The notes below the pieces were generated by a model, which did no database searches, was not told the DNA's origin, and worked only from the letters and a program-made list of their open reading frames with translations. The position numbers and the translations under genes were made by a program. DNA of 64,000 nt from Arthrobacter cryoconiti (GTDB taxonomy: Bacteria; Actinomycetota; Actinomycetes; Actinomycetales; Micrococcaceae), in contig NZ_JAJJBU010000032.1 in NCBI RefSeq assembly GCF_020905375.1, positions 30,784 to 94,783 of the forward strand, written 5' to 3'. Positions 31,837 through 41,180 of this stretch are shown piece after piece. Positions within the stretch are counted from its first letter, which is position 1. Every line of letters begins with the position of its first letter.

Positions 31837-32298
31837 GTGGAAATTAAGAACCGCACGTTCATTGTCACGGGAGGAGCCTCTGGTCTTGGCGCCGCGACCA
31901 CCGAAGCCCTGCTGGAACGCGGAGCATACGTCATCGCAGCCGACCCGAGAGGCCCAGCCTCTGAAGGTGCCGTCTTCGTAGAAACTTGCGTCACGAATCC
32001 TGATCAGGTGGCACATGCCATTTTTGTAGCTTCCCAGCAACCCGGTCCGCTCTCAGGCATCGTCAACTGTGCTGGAATCGGCATTGCCACCAAGGTGTTG
32101 GGCAGGGACGGCCCCCCTCCTCTAGATGAATTCCTGCGGGTCCTCACCATTGGAACCGCATCCGCGGCAGCGTTCGATGGCCAAATCGGTCAGGGTGGCT
32201 ATGAGTTCGCTGCACTGGCGGCTCACATTGTAGAAAACCAAATGATCAACGGCGAGGTGATCCGTCTTGACGGGGCACTGCGTATGGCAGCTAGGTAA
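31837..32298 (+). CDS. Internally deleted SDR 3-hydroxyacyl-CoA dehydrogenase (HSD10-like), probably inactive
   Basis: The N-terminus (TGGASGLGAAT cofactor loop, VNCAGIG) and C-terminus (AAHIVENQMINGEVIRLDG) are unmistakably type II 3-hydroxyacyl-CoA dehydrogenase, usually about 255 residues. This frame has only 153. Two stretches are missing: about 33 residues between RVLTI and GTASAAAFDG (helix before the catalytic Ser strand), and about 63 residues after GQGGY, removing the Lys of the YxxxK catalytic pair and the substrate loop. Both losses keep the frame, and a good TAGGAG with a GTG start is kept. It is likely a decayed gene still translated; a sequencing artefact cannot be excluded. Confidence 0.8.
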   Translation: MEIKNRTFIVTGGASGLGAATTEALLERGAYVIAADPRGPASEGAVFVETCVTNPDQVAHAIFVASQQPGPLSGIVNCAGIGIATKVLGRDGPPPLDEFLRVLTIGTASAAAFDGQIGQGGYEFAALAAHIVENQMINGEVIRLDGALRMAAR

Positions 32299-32312
32299 AG
32301 GAAAAAGTCACG

Positions 32313-33995
32313 ATGCATTCACAGCGAATTTTTTCCGGATTTCCCTCCACTATGGGCGACGACGTCCAACTCAACACCACCACACTGATCCGCCATGCCG
32401 CCCGCACCCACGGAGAGCGCGAGATTGTGTACCGCAGCGCTGACGGTGGTTGGGAGCGGTATAACTATGCGGGCGCATATGAGCGAATAAAGCGCGGCGC
32501 CAATGCGTTGCGCAAGCTAGGAGTTGGCCCGGCCACCAGGGTTGGAATCATTGATTGGAACAGCCGCCGGCACTTTGAACTGTACTGGGCCATCCCCGGT
32601 ATTGCTGCCGTCATGGTCCAACTCAATCTTCGACTGGGGCCTGAAGATCTTAGCTACGTCATCAGCGACAGTGAAACGTCTGTTATTTGCGTCGATGAAT
32701 CGCTGTTGCCGTTGGCAGAAGCCGTGGCTCCGTCTATGCCCAGCGTCACAACGTGGATCATCATGACGGACAAGCCAATGTCTCAAATCCAGACTACGCT
32801 CCCCAATGCCCATCACTACGAGGACCTCATCGCTGCCAGCTCACCGGAGATCGATTGGCCAGAGATTGACGAGCGTTCCGCCTACAGCGCCTGCTACACC
32901 ACCGGCACAACGGGCCGCCCCAAGGGCGTCTTCTACTCACACCGGGCCATCTACTTACACTCCTACGCGATTGCGGCGAACACCGGGATGACACTCAACG
33001 ACTGCACCATGTTGATCACCCCGATGTTCCACGGACAGGCTTGGGGCCTGCCACAGGCTGCAACGCTAATGGCTAACAAGATCATCTTGCCGGGCCGCTA
33101 CCAGGCAGAGGACACCGGCGCTTTGACAGATGCGCTCATTGCCGAGGGCGTCACCATCACCAACGGTGCGCCGGTCATCTTCATCCCCATGCTCCACTAC
33201 ATCCGTTCACTCGAGGTTGCCCCGGATCTGAGCCGCTTGCGCATGTTATCCGGTGCCACCGAACCACCTTTAGCCCTGATGCGCGGCTTCGAGGAGCTCA
33301 CGGGCGCTGAGACAGTGCACGCCTACGGCGCTACAGAAACAACACCACTGGTAACGATGAACCGGTATAAGGCAAGTGTCCGCGAACACCTGACTTCGGA
33401 GGAACTCCTTGATCTTAAACGTAAGCAGGGACTGCCCGTATCTGGCGTCGATATCCGTCTGCTCGACGGTTCCGATCAGGATGTGGTGTGGGATGGTGTG
33501 ACCCAGGGAGAGATTTGCGTACGCGGACCCTGGATCACGCGCAGCTATCACAATATGCCCGCAGAGGATGCGGAGGGTCGCTTTGTTGACGGTTACTGGC
33601 GTAGCGGCGATGTGGGAACAATAGACTCTGATGGCTATTTGAAGGTCACCGACAGAATCAAGGACGTCATCAAGAGCGGTGGAGAGTGGACTTCCTCGAT
33701 CGACATGGAGAATCTGCTGCTGAATCATCCGGACGTCGCAGAGGCCGCCGTCGTGGGTCTTCCCCACCCCAAGTGGCAGGAAAGGCCCTTCGTGCTTCTG
33801 GTGCCTACGAGCGGGGCAACCATTACGCTTGAGGACGTCCGGACACATCTGTCTTCCGCATTCGCTAGCTGGCAACTCCCTGAGGCTATGGAACTTGTGA
33901 ACGAAATCCCGCGCACCAGTGTGGGTAAGTTTGACAAGAAAGTCATCCGTAGCCAGCACTCGGACGTTTACGCGAGAGCGTCTTCGGACACCTGA
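32313..33995 (+). CDS. Long-chain-type fatty acid-CoA ligase
   Basis: A second adenylate-forming synthetase (560 residues) with P-loop YTTGTTGRPKGV, the YGATETTP motif, WRSGDVGTIDSDGY and the C-terminal catalytic Lys in TSVGKFDKK. It resembles medium/long-chain FadD proteins and differs clearly from the ligase at 29020, so the cluster activates either two acids or one acid at two stages. AAGGAAAAAG precedes the ATG. Confidence 0.92.
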   Translation: MHSQRIFSGFPSTMGDDVQLNTTTLIRHAARTHGEREIVYRSADGGWERYNYAGAYERIKRGANALRKLGVGPATRVGIIDWNSRRHFELYWAIPGIAAVMVQLNLRLGPEDLSYVISDSETSVICVDESLLPLAEAVAPSMPSVTTWIIMTDKPMSQIQTTLPNAHHYEDLIAASSPEIDWPEIDERSAYSACYTTGTTGRPKGVFYSHRAIYLHSYAIAANTGMTLNDCTMLITPMFHGQAWGLPQAATLMANKIILPGRYQAEDTGALTDALIAEGVTITNGAPVIFIPMLHYIRSLEVAPDLSRLRMLSGATEPPLALMRGFEELTGAETVHAYGATETTPLVTMNRYKASVREHLTSEELLDLKRKQGLPVSGVDIRLLDGSDQDVVWDGVTQGEICVRGPWITRSYHNMPAEDAEGRFVDGYWRSGDVGTIDSDGYLKVTDRIKDVIKSGGEWTSSIDMENLLLNHPDVAEAAVVGLPHPKWQERPFVLLVPTSGATITLEDVRTHLSSAFASWQLPEAMELVNEIPRTSVGKFDKKVIRSQHSDVYARASSDT

Positions 33996-34105
33996 CCGGC
34001 GGCCCCGCCAGCGGCACCGGGCACTCGATAGTAGCTATGGGTCTTTTCGCCGAAGAAATTACCTATCAACGCACGCAGCACTTGAAAGAAAATAGGAGTA
34101 CCACC

Positions 34106-35260
34106 ATGATTTTAGATAACTATGTTTCGCCGTGGCACACGGAAGAACTTGATGATCTTCGGGACATGACGCGTGCCTTCTTGGAAAAGGAATCTGCGCC
34201 ACACCAAGCCCGTTGGGCTCAGCAACATGCGGTCGATCGAGATTTTTGGCGGCTAGCAGGGGAAGCCGGGCTGCTGTGCATCAGCATTCCGGAGGAATAC
34301 GGTGGAGGTGGCGGCACCTTCGCCCATGAAGCCGTCATCATGGAAGAACAGTCCCGCATAGCTGACTCAGCCTGGGGAAATGTGGTTCACAGCACCATCG
34401 TGGCACACTACATTGCCGCATTCGGCACGGAAGAGCAGAAGCAGCGTTGGCTCCCCGGCATGGCCTCCGGCGAACTCGTTGGGGCCATCGCGATGACCGA
34501 GCCGACCACGGGCTCCGACCTTCAAAGTGTCCGTACCCGGGCCAAACTGGATGGTGAGAACTACGTCATCAACGGCGCCAAGACGTTCATCACCAATGCC
34601 ACTCATTGCGATCTTCTGGTTATCGTCGCCCGCACAGGCGATAATAAGGGCGGTAAAGGATTGTCTCTGATCGTCGCCGAAACCACAGACCTGGCCGGGT
34701 TTGAGCGTGGGCGCGTCATGGAAAAGATCGGCATGCACGGTCAGGATACCCGCGAGCTCGCGTTTGTGGATATGCGAGTTCCCGCAGGCAATGTGCTCGG
34801 TGGCGTAGAGGGCCACGGTTTCATCCAGCTTATGCAGCAGCTTCCGCAGGAACGCCTTGCGATCGCTGTAGCGTCCGCTGCCGAGTGTGAATATGCGCTC
34901 CGCGAGACGACGGCGTACGCGAAAGATCGCGAAGCCTTCGGCCAGAACCTATTGGGTTTCCAAAATACCCGGTTCGTGCTCGCGGAATGCGTCGCCGACA
35001 GCCTCGCCGCCCGAACACTGATCGACCACTGCATTAGTACTCATGTCACTGGGGATCTCGACGCGCCGACGGCTTCGTTGGCAAAGTTCTGGTGCACCGA
35101 TATGCAGAACAAAGTCATCGATCGCTGTCTGCAGATCTTTGGGGGCTATGGATACATGATCGAGTACCCCATAGCCCGCAGGTTCGTGGCAGCACGTGTT
35201 CAGAAAATCTATGGTGGAACGAACGAGATCATGAAGGAACTGGTCGCCAGATCGCTATGA
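34106..35260 (+). CDS. Acyl-CoA dehydrogenase
   Basis: A 384-residue acyl-CoA dehydrogenase. I use the ATG at 34106 (TAGGAG upstream) rather than a frame opening at 34037. Features are EYGGGGGTFAHEA, the flavin motif AIAMTEPTTGSDLQ and IFGGYGYMIEYP. The late catalytic-base position reads IYGGTNEI (Gly instead of Glu), as in long-chain and isovaleryl-type enzymes. Those use a Glu on another helix; the ERLAIAV segment carries a candidate. Its stop overlaps the MaoC start by 4 nt. Confidence 0.93.
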   Translation: MILDNYVSPWHTEELDDLRDMTRAFLEKESAPHQARWAQQHAVDRDFWRLAGEAGLLCISIPEEYGGGGGTFAHEAVIMEEQSRIADSAWGNVVHSTIVAHYIAAFGTEEQKQRWLPGMASGELVGAIAMTEPTTGSDLQSVRTRAKLDGENYVINGAKTFITNATHCDLLVIVARTGDNKGGKGLSLIVAETTDLAGFERGRVMEKIGMHGQDTRELAFVDMRVPAGNVLGGVEGHGFIQLMQQLPQERLAIAVASAAECEYALRETTAYAKDREAFGQNLLGFQNTRFVLAECVADSLAARTLIDHCISTHVTGDLDAPTASLAKFWCTDMQNKVIDRCLQIFGGYGYMIEYPIARRFVAARVQKIYGGTNEIMKELVARSL

Positions 35261-35505
35261 CGCCTAAATTGTCACGGCTGGCCGCGGAGCACCTTCCCGT
35301 TGGTCAGAGCGTCGATCTTGGCTCCCATTCAGTCTCCGAGGCGGAGATCATTCGCTTCGCCTCGGAGTGGGACAGCCAGTACTTTCACACTGATCCCGAG
35401 ACCGCCCACGAAAGTCATTTTGGCGGGCTGATTGCCAGCGGCCTGCATACGCTTTCAATTTTTCAGCGACTTTCGGTGCTGGGCGTGCTTAACGTAAAGG
35501 GGTAG
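35257..35505 (+). CDS. Truncated MaoC-like enoyl-CoA hydratase
   Basis: The ATG overlaps the dehydrogenase stop (ATGA). The 82 residues match the first half of a MaoC hot-dog hydratase: the catalytic pair region WDSQYFHTDPE and the FGGLIASGLHT helix. The protein ends at LNVKG, while complete single-domain members run to about 150 residues. No continuation is recognisable in any frame before the convergent reductase gene ends at 35541. The missing half implies a deletion with its junction near 35.5 kb, so the enzyme is probably nonfunctional. Confidence 0.75.
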   Translation: MTPKLSRLAAEHLPVGQSVDLGSHSVSEAEIIRFASEWDSQYFHTDPETAHESHFGGLIASGLHTLSIFQRLSVLGVLNVKG

Positions 35506-35540
35506 GCTGGAACGGCTCGGAGAATTCTGGGTTTTTGTTG

Positions 35541-36962
35541 TCAGCGTCGAAGACCACTGATATCTAGCCAACGCCGCCGTCCCCACAACAACGCAGACAA
35601 CGCTTTCCCTGTCACTGGAGAGCTGAGGCGCCCCCTGACGTCCATGACGGCAGCGTTCCACACTCCGTCCGAATACGTGGGGTAAGGATGAGTTGTCCCA
35701 GCGATGTCTGAAGTGCTCAAGCCTTTCTGGACAGCCAGCGTCAATTCGGCCAGGGCTTCCCCTGCCCGCGGTCCGACGATGGTGCCGCCAAGAACTTTTC
35801 CACGACTATTGACCACCAATCTGGTGAACCCTGTTGTGTCATCTTCGGCGACGGCCCTATCCACGTGCGCGTGGGAAACACTCACTATGCGGTGCCCTGA
35901 GCTTTTTGCGGCTGTGGTAAGCCCGACGGCGGCCACTTCCGGGGAAGTAAAAGTCACTCGAGGCACGGTCTCGCTAACGCGGCGTTGCAATCCAAGGACT
36001 GCATTGGCAGCGGCCACGGAGGCGTGGACGCCCGCCAAATGCGTGAATTGTGGGTTCGCCGTTACATCCCCAGCAGCCCAGATGAGCGGGTTACTGGTCC
36101 TCATCCTCGCATCCGTAACAATGTGACCGCCAGCGTCCAAGTCCACACCCACCCGTTCTAGGTGAAGTCCGCCCGTCCGGGGGGAACGTCCTATAGCCAT
36201 CAGGACCTTGTCAGCTTCAATGGTCTTTCCGTTCATCAGTCGGAGTCGGGTTCCCCGTGGCGTGCTTTCCGCACTCGTAATCACGTCACCCTCTAAGATT
36301 TTGACGCCGTCAGATTCAAGCGAACTTTTCACCAGCATTGCCGCCTCCGGGTCCTCCTGTGGCAGAAGGCAAGATCGGATCACCAGGCTCACTTCTGCTC
36401 CCAGACGGGCTAGGGCCTGACCAAGCTCACACGCGATGCGACCACCCCCCACGATGACCAGCCGCTCCGGAAGCCTTTCTATTTCCCACACGGTCTCAGA
36501 AGTCAGCACCAAGTTCTCAGCCAACCCGGGGATCACATTAATTCTCGGTGTTCCACCGCTGGCAACGAGCGCTTGCCGGAAACTATGCCGCTCGCCGTCG
36601 ACCTCCGCAACACCAGGGGCAAGGAACGTCAAGGCGCCCTTGACCACGGCTACTCCGGCTGCTTCTAGCGCCTGAGGTGAATCAACTGGCTCGATGGTTT
36701 TGATGGCGGCCAAGATTCGTTTTTGGACGTCAGCGAATTGTGGTGATTGCCCCGTCAGCGTCCGAATGGTCGCGGCATGCGCAGCTGCTGAAAGCAGCGT
36801 CTTGGACGGAACACAACCAGTCCATAGGCAGTCACCTCCTGTACGCGACTGCTCGACCAACATGGTCCGGGCCCCGAACCCGGCAGCCGTCATGGCACCC
36901 ACTATTCCTGCCGTACCTCCACCGACTACCAGCAAGTCAACTTTTTGGTGCTTGACTATCAT
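35541..36962 (-). CDS. FAD-dependent pyridine nucleotide-disulfide oxidoreductase (mercuric-reductase-like)
   Basis: A 473-residue class I flavoprotein disulfide reductase. I choose the ATG at 36962, preceded by AAAAGGAG; an upstream in-frame start at 36998 is weaker. The FAD loop VGGGTAGIV, the redox-active pair GGDCLWTGCVPSK, the NAD(P) loop VIVGGGRIACELG and IWAAGDVTANP are present. The C-terminal interface carries the THPYPTYSDG His segment. It resembles mercuric reductase and dihydrolipoamide dehydrogenase relatives but lacks an N-terminal heavy-metal domain and the C-terminal Cys pair of true MerA. Physiological substrate unknown. Confidence 0.88.
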   Translation of the reverse strand: MIVKHQKVDLLVVGGGTAGIVGAMTAAGFGARTMLVEQSRTGGDCLWTGCVPSKTLLSAAAHAATIRTLTGQSPQFADVQKRILAAIKTIEPVDSPQALEAAGVAVVKGALTFLAPGVAEVDGERHSFRQALVASGGTPRINVIPGLAENLVLTSETVWEIERLPERLVIVGGGRIACELGQALARLGAEVSLVIRSCLLPQEDPEAAMLVKSSLESDGVKILEGDVITSAESTPRGTRLRLMNGKTIEADKVLMAIGRSPRTGGLHLERVGVDLDAGGHIVTDARMRTSNPLIWAAGDVTANPQFTHLAGVHASVAAANAVLGLQRRVSETVPRVTFTSPEVAAVGLTTAAKSSGHRIVSVSHAHVDRAVAEDDTTGFTRLVVNSRGKVLGGTIVGPRAGEALAELTLAVQKGLSTSDIAGTTHPYPTYSDGVWNAAVMDVRGRLSSPVTGKALSALLWGRRRWLDISGLRR

Positions 36963-37097
36963 GGTGGACTCCTTTTCAGTGAGATTGAATGCTGTCATAA
37001 ATCCGTAGGAGGCGCCTCTGCCGGAGCCACTGCCGAAGAAGCCCTGTGTGCAGAAGCCCTGCGCAGAACGAGCCCGAATGTACAGAAAGGAACCGCC

Positions 37098-37754
37098 GTG
37101 GGAGACCGTTACACCCGCTTTGCTCCTTTTTATAACTTACTCTCCGGGGAATACCCCATCTATCATTCTGGGAGGGTTCTGGGTATCACTGCGTTAGCTT
37201 CTGGTAACGGCCAACAAGTGCTGGACATCGGCTGTGGAACGGGGCTTAACTTCGCTCTACTGCAACAAAGCGTCGGCGCCAGCGGTACGATCATCGGCAT
37301 TGACCGCAGTGCCGCAATGCTCCACCAGGCCCGCCGCCGCGTAGAGAATCACCGCTGGGACAATGTCATATTGTTGCAGGCGGATATGGCGTTGACGGAC
37401 CCTGAAACTCTCTCCACACGCATCCAGGAGGCAGGAGGATCAGCTTTGTCTGGTGCTGCGTTGGCCACCTATTCGCTCTCGCTCATGAACGACTGGCAGC
37501 GAGCCTGGAAGACCATGACCGCCCTTCTTGATACGCACGGCAGGGTCTGTGTAGTTGACATGGCGGACCCCCTAGGTGGAGCACGTTGGCTGACGCCGCT
37601 TGCTCGGCTTGCCTGCGCGCTGGGCGGTTCCAACATCCATGCCGCCCCCTGGCGGGCACTCGAAGAACAGTGCGCCGACGTCGTCCGGGGATCGGCGCGT
37701 GCTGGCCATCTCCAAATCCGGTCAGGAACCACACTGCCGCTGCACAACGAATGA
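37098..37754 (+). CDS. SAM-dependent class I methyltransferase
   Basis: A 218-residue methyltransferase whose SAM-binding motif is VLDIGCGTGLNF, with the acidic residue of the next strand in IGIDRSAAM. I use the GTG at 37098, which has AAAGGA upstream; the longer frame from 36945 overlaps the divergent reductase start and looks noncoding. The N-terminus (RYTRFAPFYNLLSGEYPIY) resembles UbiE/demethylmenaquinone methyltransferase-like proteins. With a UbiB-like gene downstream, a quinone or lipid substrate is conceivable but not shown. Confidence 0.85.
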   Translation: MGDRYTRFAPFYNLLSGEYPIYHSGRVLGITALASGNGQQVLDIGCGTGLNFALLQQSVGASGTIIGIDRSAAMLHQARRRVENHRWDNVILLQADMALTDPETLSTRIQEAGGSALSGAALATYSLSLMNDWQRAWKTMTALLDTHGRVCVVDMADPLGGARWLTPLARLACALGGSNIHAAPWRALEEQCADVVRGSARAGHLQIRSGTTLPLHNE

Positions 37755-37850
37755 GGACCTTCGACTCTATTGGTGGCTCGTCATCTCCACTTAAAATTGA
37801 CGCAGCTACAGTAGTAAACCGTTCTGAGTTCTCCATGAAAGGGGCATTAG

Positions 37851-39491
37851 ATGGGAAACCATTTTGAACGGTATGCAGAGGTGGCACAAGTTTTGGTGCG
37901 GCATGGCTTGGGCTCCGTGGCCGCAAGGATGGGTCTGGGTCGGCTAAACCTTGGGTCTGGGCCAGAGCGCAGCGAGGAACTTTCCAATCCAGAACGGTTG
38001 AGGCGTGCACTAGAAGAACTCGGGCCGACCTTTATTAAACTAGGCCAGGTCCTTTCCACACGCCCTGATATGTTGCCGCCGGACTATCTGCGTGAGCTGT
38101 CCAAACTTCAAAGTAGCGCTCCAGAAGTGCCTGCGGCCATTATCAGGTCCCTGATCGAACAAGAGTTGGGGGAAACACCAGAGAAACTTTTTGCCAGCTT
38201 TAGCGATGTTCCCTTGGCAAGCGCTTCGATTGGTCAGGCTCATGCAGCAACCTTGCATGACGGGACCGCTGTCGTGATCAAGGTCAGACGTCCGGGAGTC
38301 GTGGCAGCAGTGCAGGAGGATCTGGAAATCCTGCAAAACTTGGCCCAGCAGGTGAGCCGCAACTGGGCTGCCGTCGCCGATTACAACCTTGAGGCAATTT
38401 CTGCCAGCTTCGCTGCAACGCTGCGCGCCGAACTCGACTACCTGCAAGAAGGACGCAACGCAGAACGGTTCGCCAAGAATTTCGCCGACGATCCCAGCAT
38501 CCACATTCCCAAAATTTACTGGTCCACGACCACGTCCAGAGTACTGACAATCGAGCGAATTTTTGGCTTAAAGATCGACGACGAAGAAGTCCTTGCCATG
38601 CCAGCTGCCGAGAAAAATATTCTGGCGGATCTAGCAGCGAAGGCTGCCGTCAAAATGATCTTCGACGACGGTTTTTTCCACGCAGATCCGCACCCTGGCA
38701 ATCTGTTTGTTGAATCAAGTGCTCGAATTGCCCTGATCGATTTTGGCATGGTGGGTGAAGTCGACAAGGAGCTCCGTGGACACCTGGGGAACTTATTGTT
38801 GGCCCTGAGCTCAAACGACGCAGACCGGATCGCCCGAGCACTGGTGGAACTCTCGATCAATCGCCCCACCACGGATCGTGGAAAGTTCCGCCAAGACATT
38901 CGGCGCTTCATTAAGACATATCAAGGACGTCCGTTGGGCCAAATTGAAATTTCGCCTCTCATTGAACAAATCTTGGGTATTGTGCGAAACCACCATCTTC
39001 AACTGCCCAGCGATATAGCCATGCTTACCAAAATGATTTTTATGACTGAAGGAATGGGTGCCCGACTAAATCCGAACTTCAACTTAGGGACAGTCGTCAA
39101 GCCTTATGTCAGCCGGCTAGCTTTCGACCGCGCGATCCCCCACGACTTTGTCCACAACCTCTCCCAGTGGGGATTGGATGCAGCGGTTCTTGCCGCCGAT
39201 CTGCCAGAGAGGTTCCGCAGCTTAGTTGATCACTTGGACGACGGCGTCGAGGTCCATTTGCGCGCGGCCGAATTGGCTCCTCTGGTGGCTCGGGCTGAAA
39301 GAATAGGCAACCGTCTTGTGGCTGGAATGATAGCTGCCGCGTTTCTGCGAGGGATTGGTGAACTGACAGCAGCGGACCAAGACAAGCTGCGGACGTGGCA
39401 AAACCCCTTGGTTGCCGGTGGTGTTGGAGTAGTAGCGGCCTTGGGCGGCTATCTGGCTTGGACTTCGCGGCGCCGACCCGGTGTCAACTAG
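37851..39491 (+). CDS. ABC1/UbiB-family atypical kinase
   Basis: A 546-residue ABC1 family protein with the extended KxGQ motif (FIKLGQVLSTRPD), the Ala-rich loop ASIGQAH, the ion-pair Lys in VVIKVRRPGV and the catalytic FHADPHPGN and IDFGMVGE segments. A hydrophobic C-terminal segment (about 515-538, LVAGGVGVVAALGGYLAW) would anchor it in the membrane. Family members act as ATPases/kinases that support quinone or other isoprenoid lipid biosynthesis. GAAAGGGG precedes the ATG. Confidence 0.9.
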   Translation: MGNHFERYAEVAQVLVRHGLGSVAARMGLGRLNLGSGPERSEELSNPERLRRALEELGPTFIKLGQVLSTRPDMLPPDYLRELSKLQSSAPEVPAAIIRSLIEQELGETPEKLFASFSDVPLASASIGQAHAATLHDGTAVVIKVRRPGVVAAVQEDLEILQNLAQQVSRNWAAVADYNLEAISASFAATLRAELDYLQEGRNAERFAKNFADDPSIHIPKIYWSTTTSRVLTIERIFGLKIDDEEVLAMPAAEKNILADLAAKAAVKMIFDDGFFHADPHPGNLFVESSARIALIDFGMVGEVDKELRGHLGNLLLALSSNDADRIARALVELSINRPTTDRGKFRQDIRRFIKTYQGRPLGQIEISPLIEQILGIVRNHHLQLPSDIAMLTKMIFMTEGMGARLNPNFNLGTVVKPYVSRLAFDRAIPHDFVHNLSQWGLDAAVLAADLPERFRSLVDHLDDGVEVHLRAAELAPLVARAERIGNRLVAGMIAAAFLRGIGELTAADQDKLRTWQNPLVAGGVGVVAALGGYLAWTSRRRPGVN

Positions 39492-39563
39492 GCGTTGCTT
39501 TCTCTTCACCACCGTTTTACGGCATGATCCACCAACCCATCAGCGGTAAGAAAGGCCAGTACG

Positions 39564-40103
39564 ATGAGCATCGTCGTCGTCTATGAGTCCATGTTCGGCA
39601 ACACACGCAAAATTGCTGAGGCCATCGCTGAGGGGCTCACCCCCTTCGGCGTGGTTGTCACAGCCAACGTCAACGATCCACGCTCCGGGGAAGCTACGCG
39701 CTTTGCTGATTTGTTGGTTCTGGGCGGGCCTACGCATGTCCACGGCATGAGCCGATCGTCGTCACGCGAAGAAGCAAGAGCCCGGACGAAGGACGCTGCT
39801 AAGAGCCTAGCGCTGGAACCATCATCACCCGGAACGGGGGTACGCGAGTGGATGAAAAGCCTTGATCTGGTCCCCGCACTGTGTGCGGCGTTCGACACCC
39901 GAGTAGATATGATGCAGATCCTGACGGGAGCTGCCTCCGGGCACATAGAACATGCGCTAACAAAACGAGGCTCGCGCGCCGTCGTATCTCCCATGAGCTT
40001 CTTGGTGTCAAAAGAGAACATCCTCCCTGAAATAGAGCTAGCTAGAGCTCGCGAATGGGGCACCAATGTGGGCAAAGCCATGGAAACGTACATTCACCAC
40101 TAA
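39564..40103 (+). CDS. Flavodoxin-like protein
   Basis: A 179-residue flavodoxin-fold protein starting VVYESMFGNTRKIAEAI, whose SMFGNT loop binds FMN phosphate. A second loop, LVLGGPTHVHGMS, contacts the isoalloxazine ring. It is somewhat longer than classical short-chain flavodoxins, with an inserted helix of about 20 residues around 70-95. AAGAAAGG precedes the ATG. It could serve as an electron carrier; no partner reductase is adjacent. Confidence 0.88.
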   Translation: MSIVVVYESMFGNTRKIAEAIAEGLTPFGVVVTANVNDPRSGEATRFADLLVLGGPTHVHGMSRSSSREEARARTKDAAKSLALEPSSPGTGVREWMKSLDLVPALCAAFDTRVDMMQILTGAASGHIEHALTKRGSRAVVSPMSFLVSKENILPEIELARAREWGTNVGKAMETYIHH

Positions 40104-40254
40104 GACTGCTTGACACGGCCCTGTGCATAGTGACCACCGATCTATTCGTCCCGGGGCCTAAGCCAACCGCGCCTCAGCGCAGGTTTAACAGCGCAGGACT
40201 AACGCTGGAGCACTTCTCCTGGCATCGTTTTAGGGCCAGGAGTACCGTGGCTAA

Positions 40255-40839
40255 ATGACTGAAGAACTGCCTTACCAAGTTATCCGTAAGTTCGAACACT
40301 TTGAGGTCCGGCTCTACCCGGAACATATTGTGGCACAAGTCAACATTGAGAGCTCATTCGAGGACGCCGGGAACCGCGCGTTCCGGTTTCTTTTTGCCTA
40401 TATCGCCGGAGAGAACCGGACCAACCAGAAAGTGGCAATGACCGCACCTGTGGTGCAGGACGTGGCTTCGATGAAAATTGAAATGACTGCCCCGGTTCTT
40501 CAGCAGGAAGTCTCAGATCCGGCTACGGATATCGGATCCGAGAGTTATCGGGTTGCCTTTGTCTTACCGGAAGGTTTCACACTTGAGAATGCTCCTTGGC
40601 CGACTAACCCTCGCGTTGTTCTTAGGGTAGTTCCGGAAAGCACTGCGGCGGTCATCCGGTTCAGCGGCAGATGGAGTGCGCAGAGTTACGAACGGCACTT
40701 GACCACTTTGAGGAGTGCCATGAAAGAGGCTGGCTTCAGCTCTCTTGGTGCGCCACGTTTCGCCAGGTTCGATCCGCCGATGAAGCCTTGGTTTATGCGC
40801 CACAACGAGATCATGATTAATATGGAAAGTTCAGTCTGA
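40255..40839 (+). CDS. SOUL-family heme-binding protein
   Basis: A 194-residue SOUL/HBP domain protein. Typical elements are YQVIRKFEHFEVRLYPEHI at the start, NRTNQKVAMTAPVVQD, the second MTAPVLQQ repeat and FARFDPPMKPWFMRHNEI at the end. No signal peptide is seen, so it is cytosolic. Bacterial members bind heme in vitro, but roles are poorly defined. It stands alone, 151 nt after the flavodoxin gene. Confidence 0.88.
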   Translation: MTEELPYQVIRKFEHFEVRLYPEHIVAQVNIESSFEDAGNRAFRFLFAYIAGENRTNQKVAMTAPVVQDVASMKIEMTAPVLQQEVSDPATDIGSESYRVAFVLPEGFTLENAPWPTNPRVVLRVVPESTAAVIRFSGRWSAQSYERHLTTLRSAMKEAGFSSLGAPRFARFDPPMKPWFMRHNEIMINMESSV

Positions 40840-41180
40840 GTCTAAGGCGGGCTGCCGACTCTAGAAAAATTAGTGGATAACATAGCTCCATTTTCGCCTA
40901 AACCGCGTCTTCGAGCCGTCAGCTGTAGCTTGCCCAGCTCACCACGGTCAAAAATTATGAACACCCATTGTACGGAAACATAAAAAACCGTACAGTTGTT
41001 CAACATAAGCCAAAACCCAACGGCTTATCAGGGAAATACCTCAATAGTTCTTTGTTGTCGGTATGGGTCTGAACTGTGCAGATGGCACCACGGGAACTAC
41101 CGTCCTCTACGCCGCTTGCAAATTTGGCACAGCGTGTCAGGAGCTGTACGAGCAATGATGTCTCGACGATGGAGGAACAT
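40840..41180. other. Intergenic region with an inverted repeat
   Basis: About 340 bp without a convincing gene. An inverted repeat TGTACGG-N12-CCGTACA (40969-40994) flanks an A-rich centre and could be an operator or promoter element for the downstream lipase. No regulator gene is adjacent. Nothing else stands out. Confidence 0.4.

Noticed and set aside
40969..40994. Inverted repeat near the lipase as another target of the TetR regulator at 27428
   Set aside because: It shares TGTAC with that operator but differs elsewhere and is 13 kb away; no firm link can be made.
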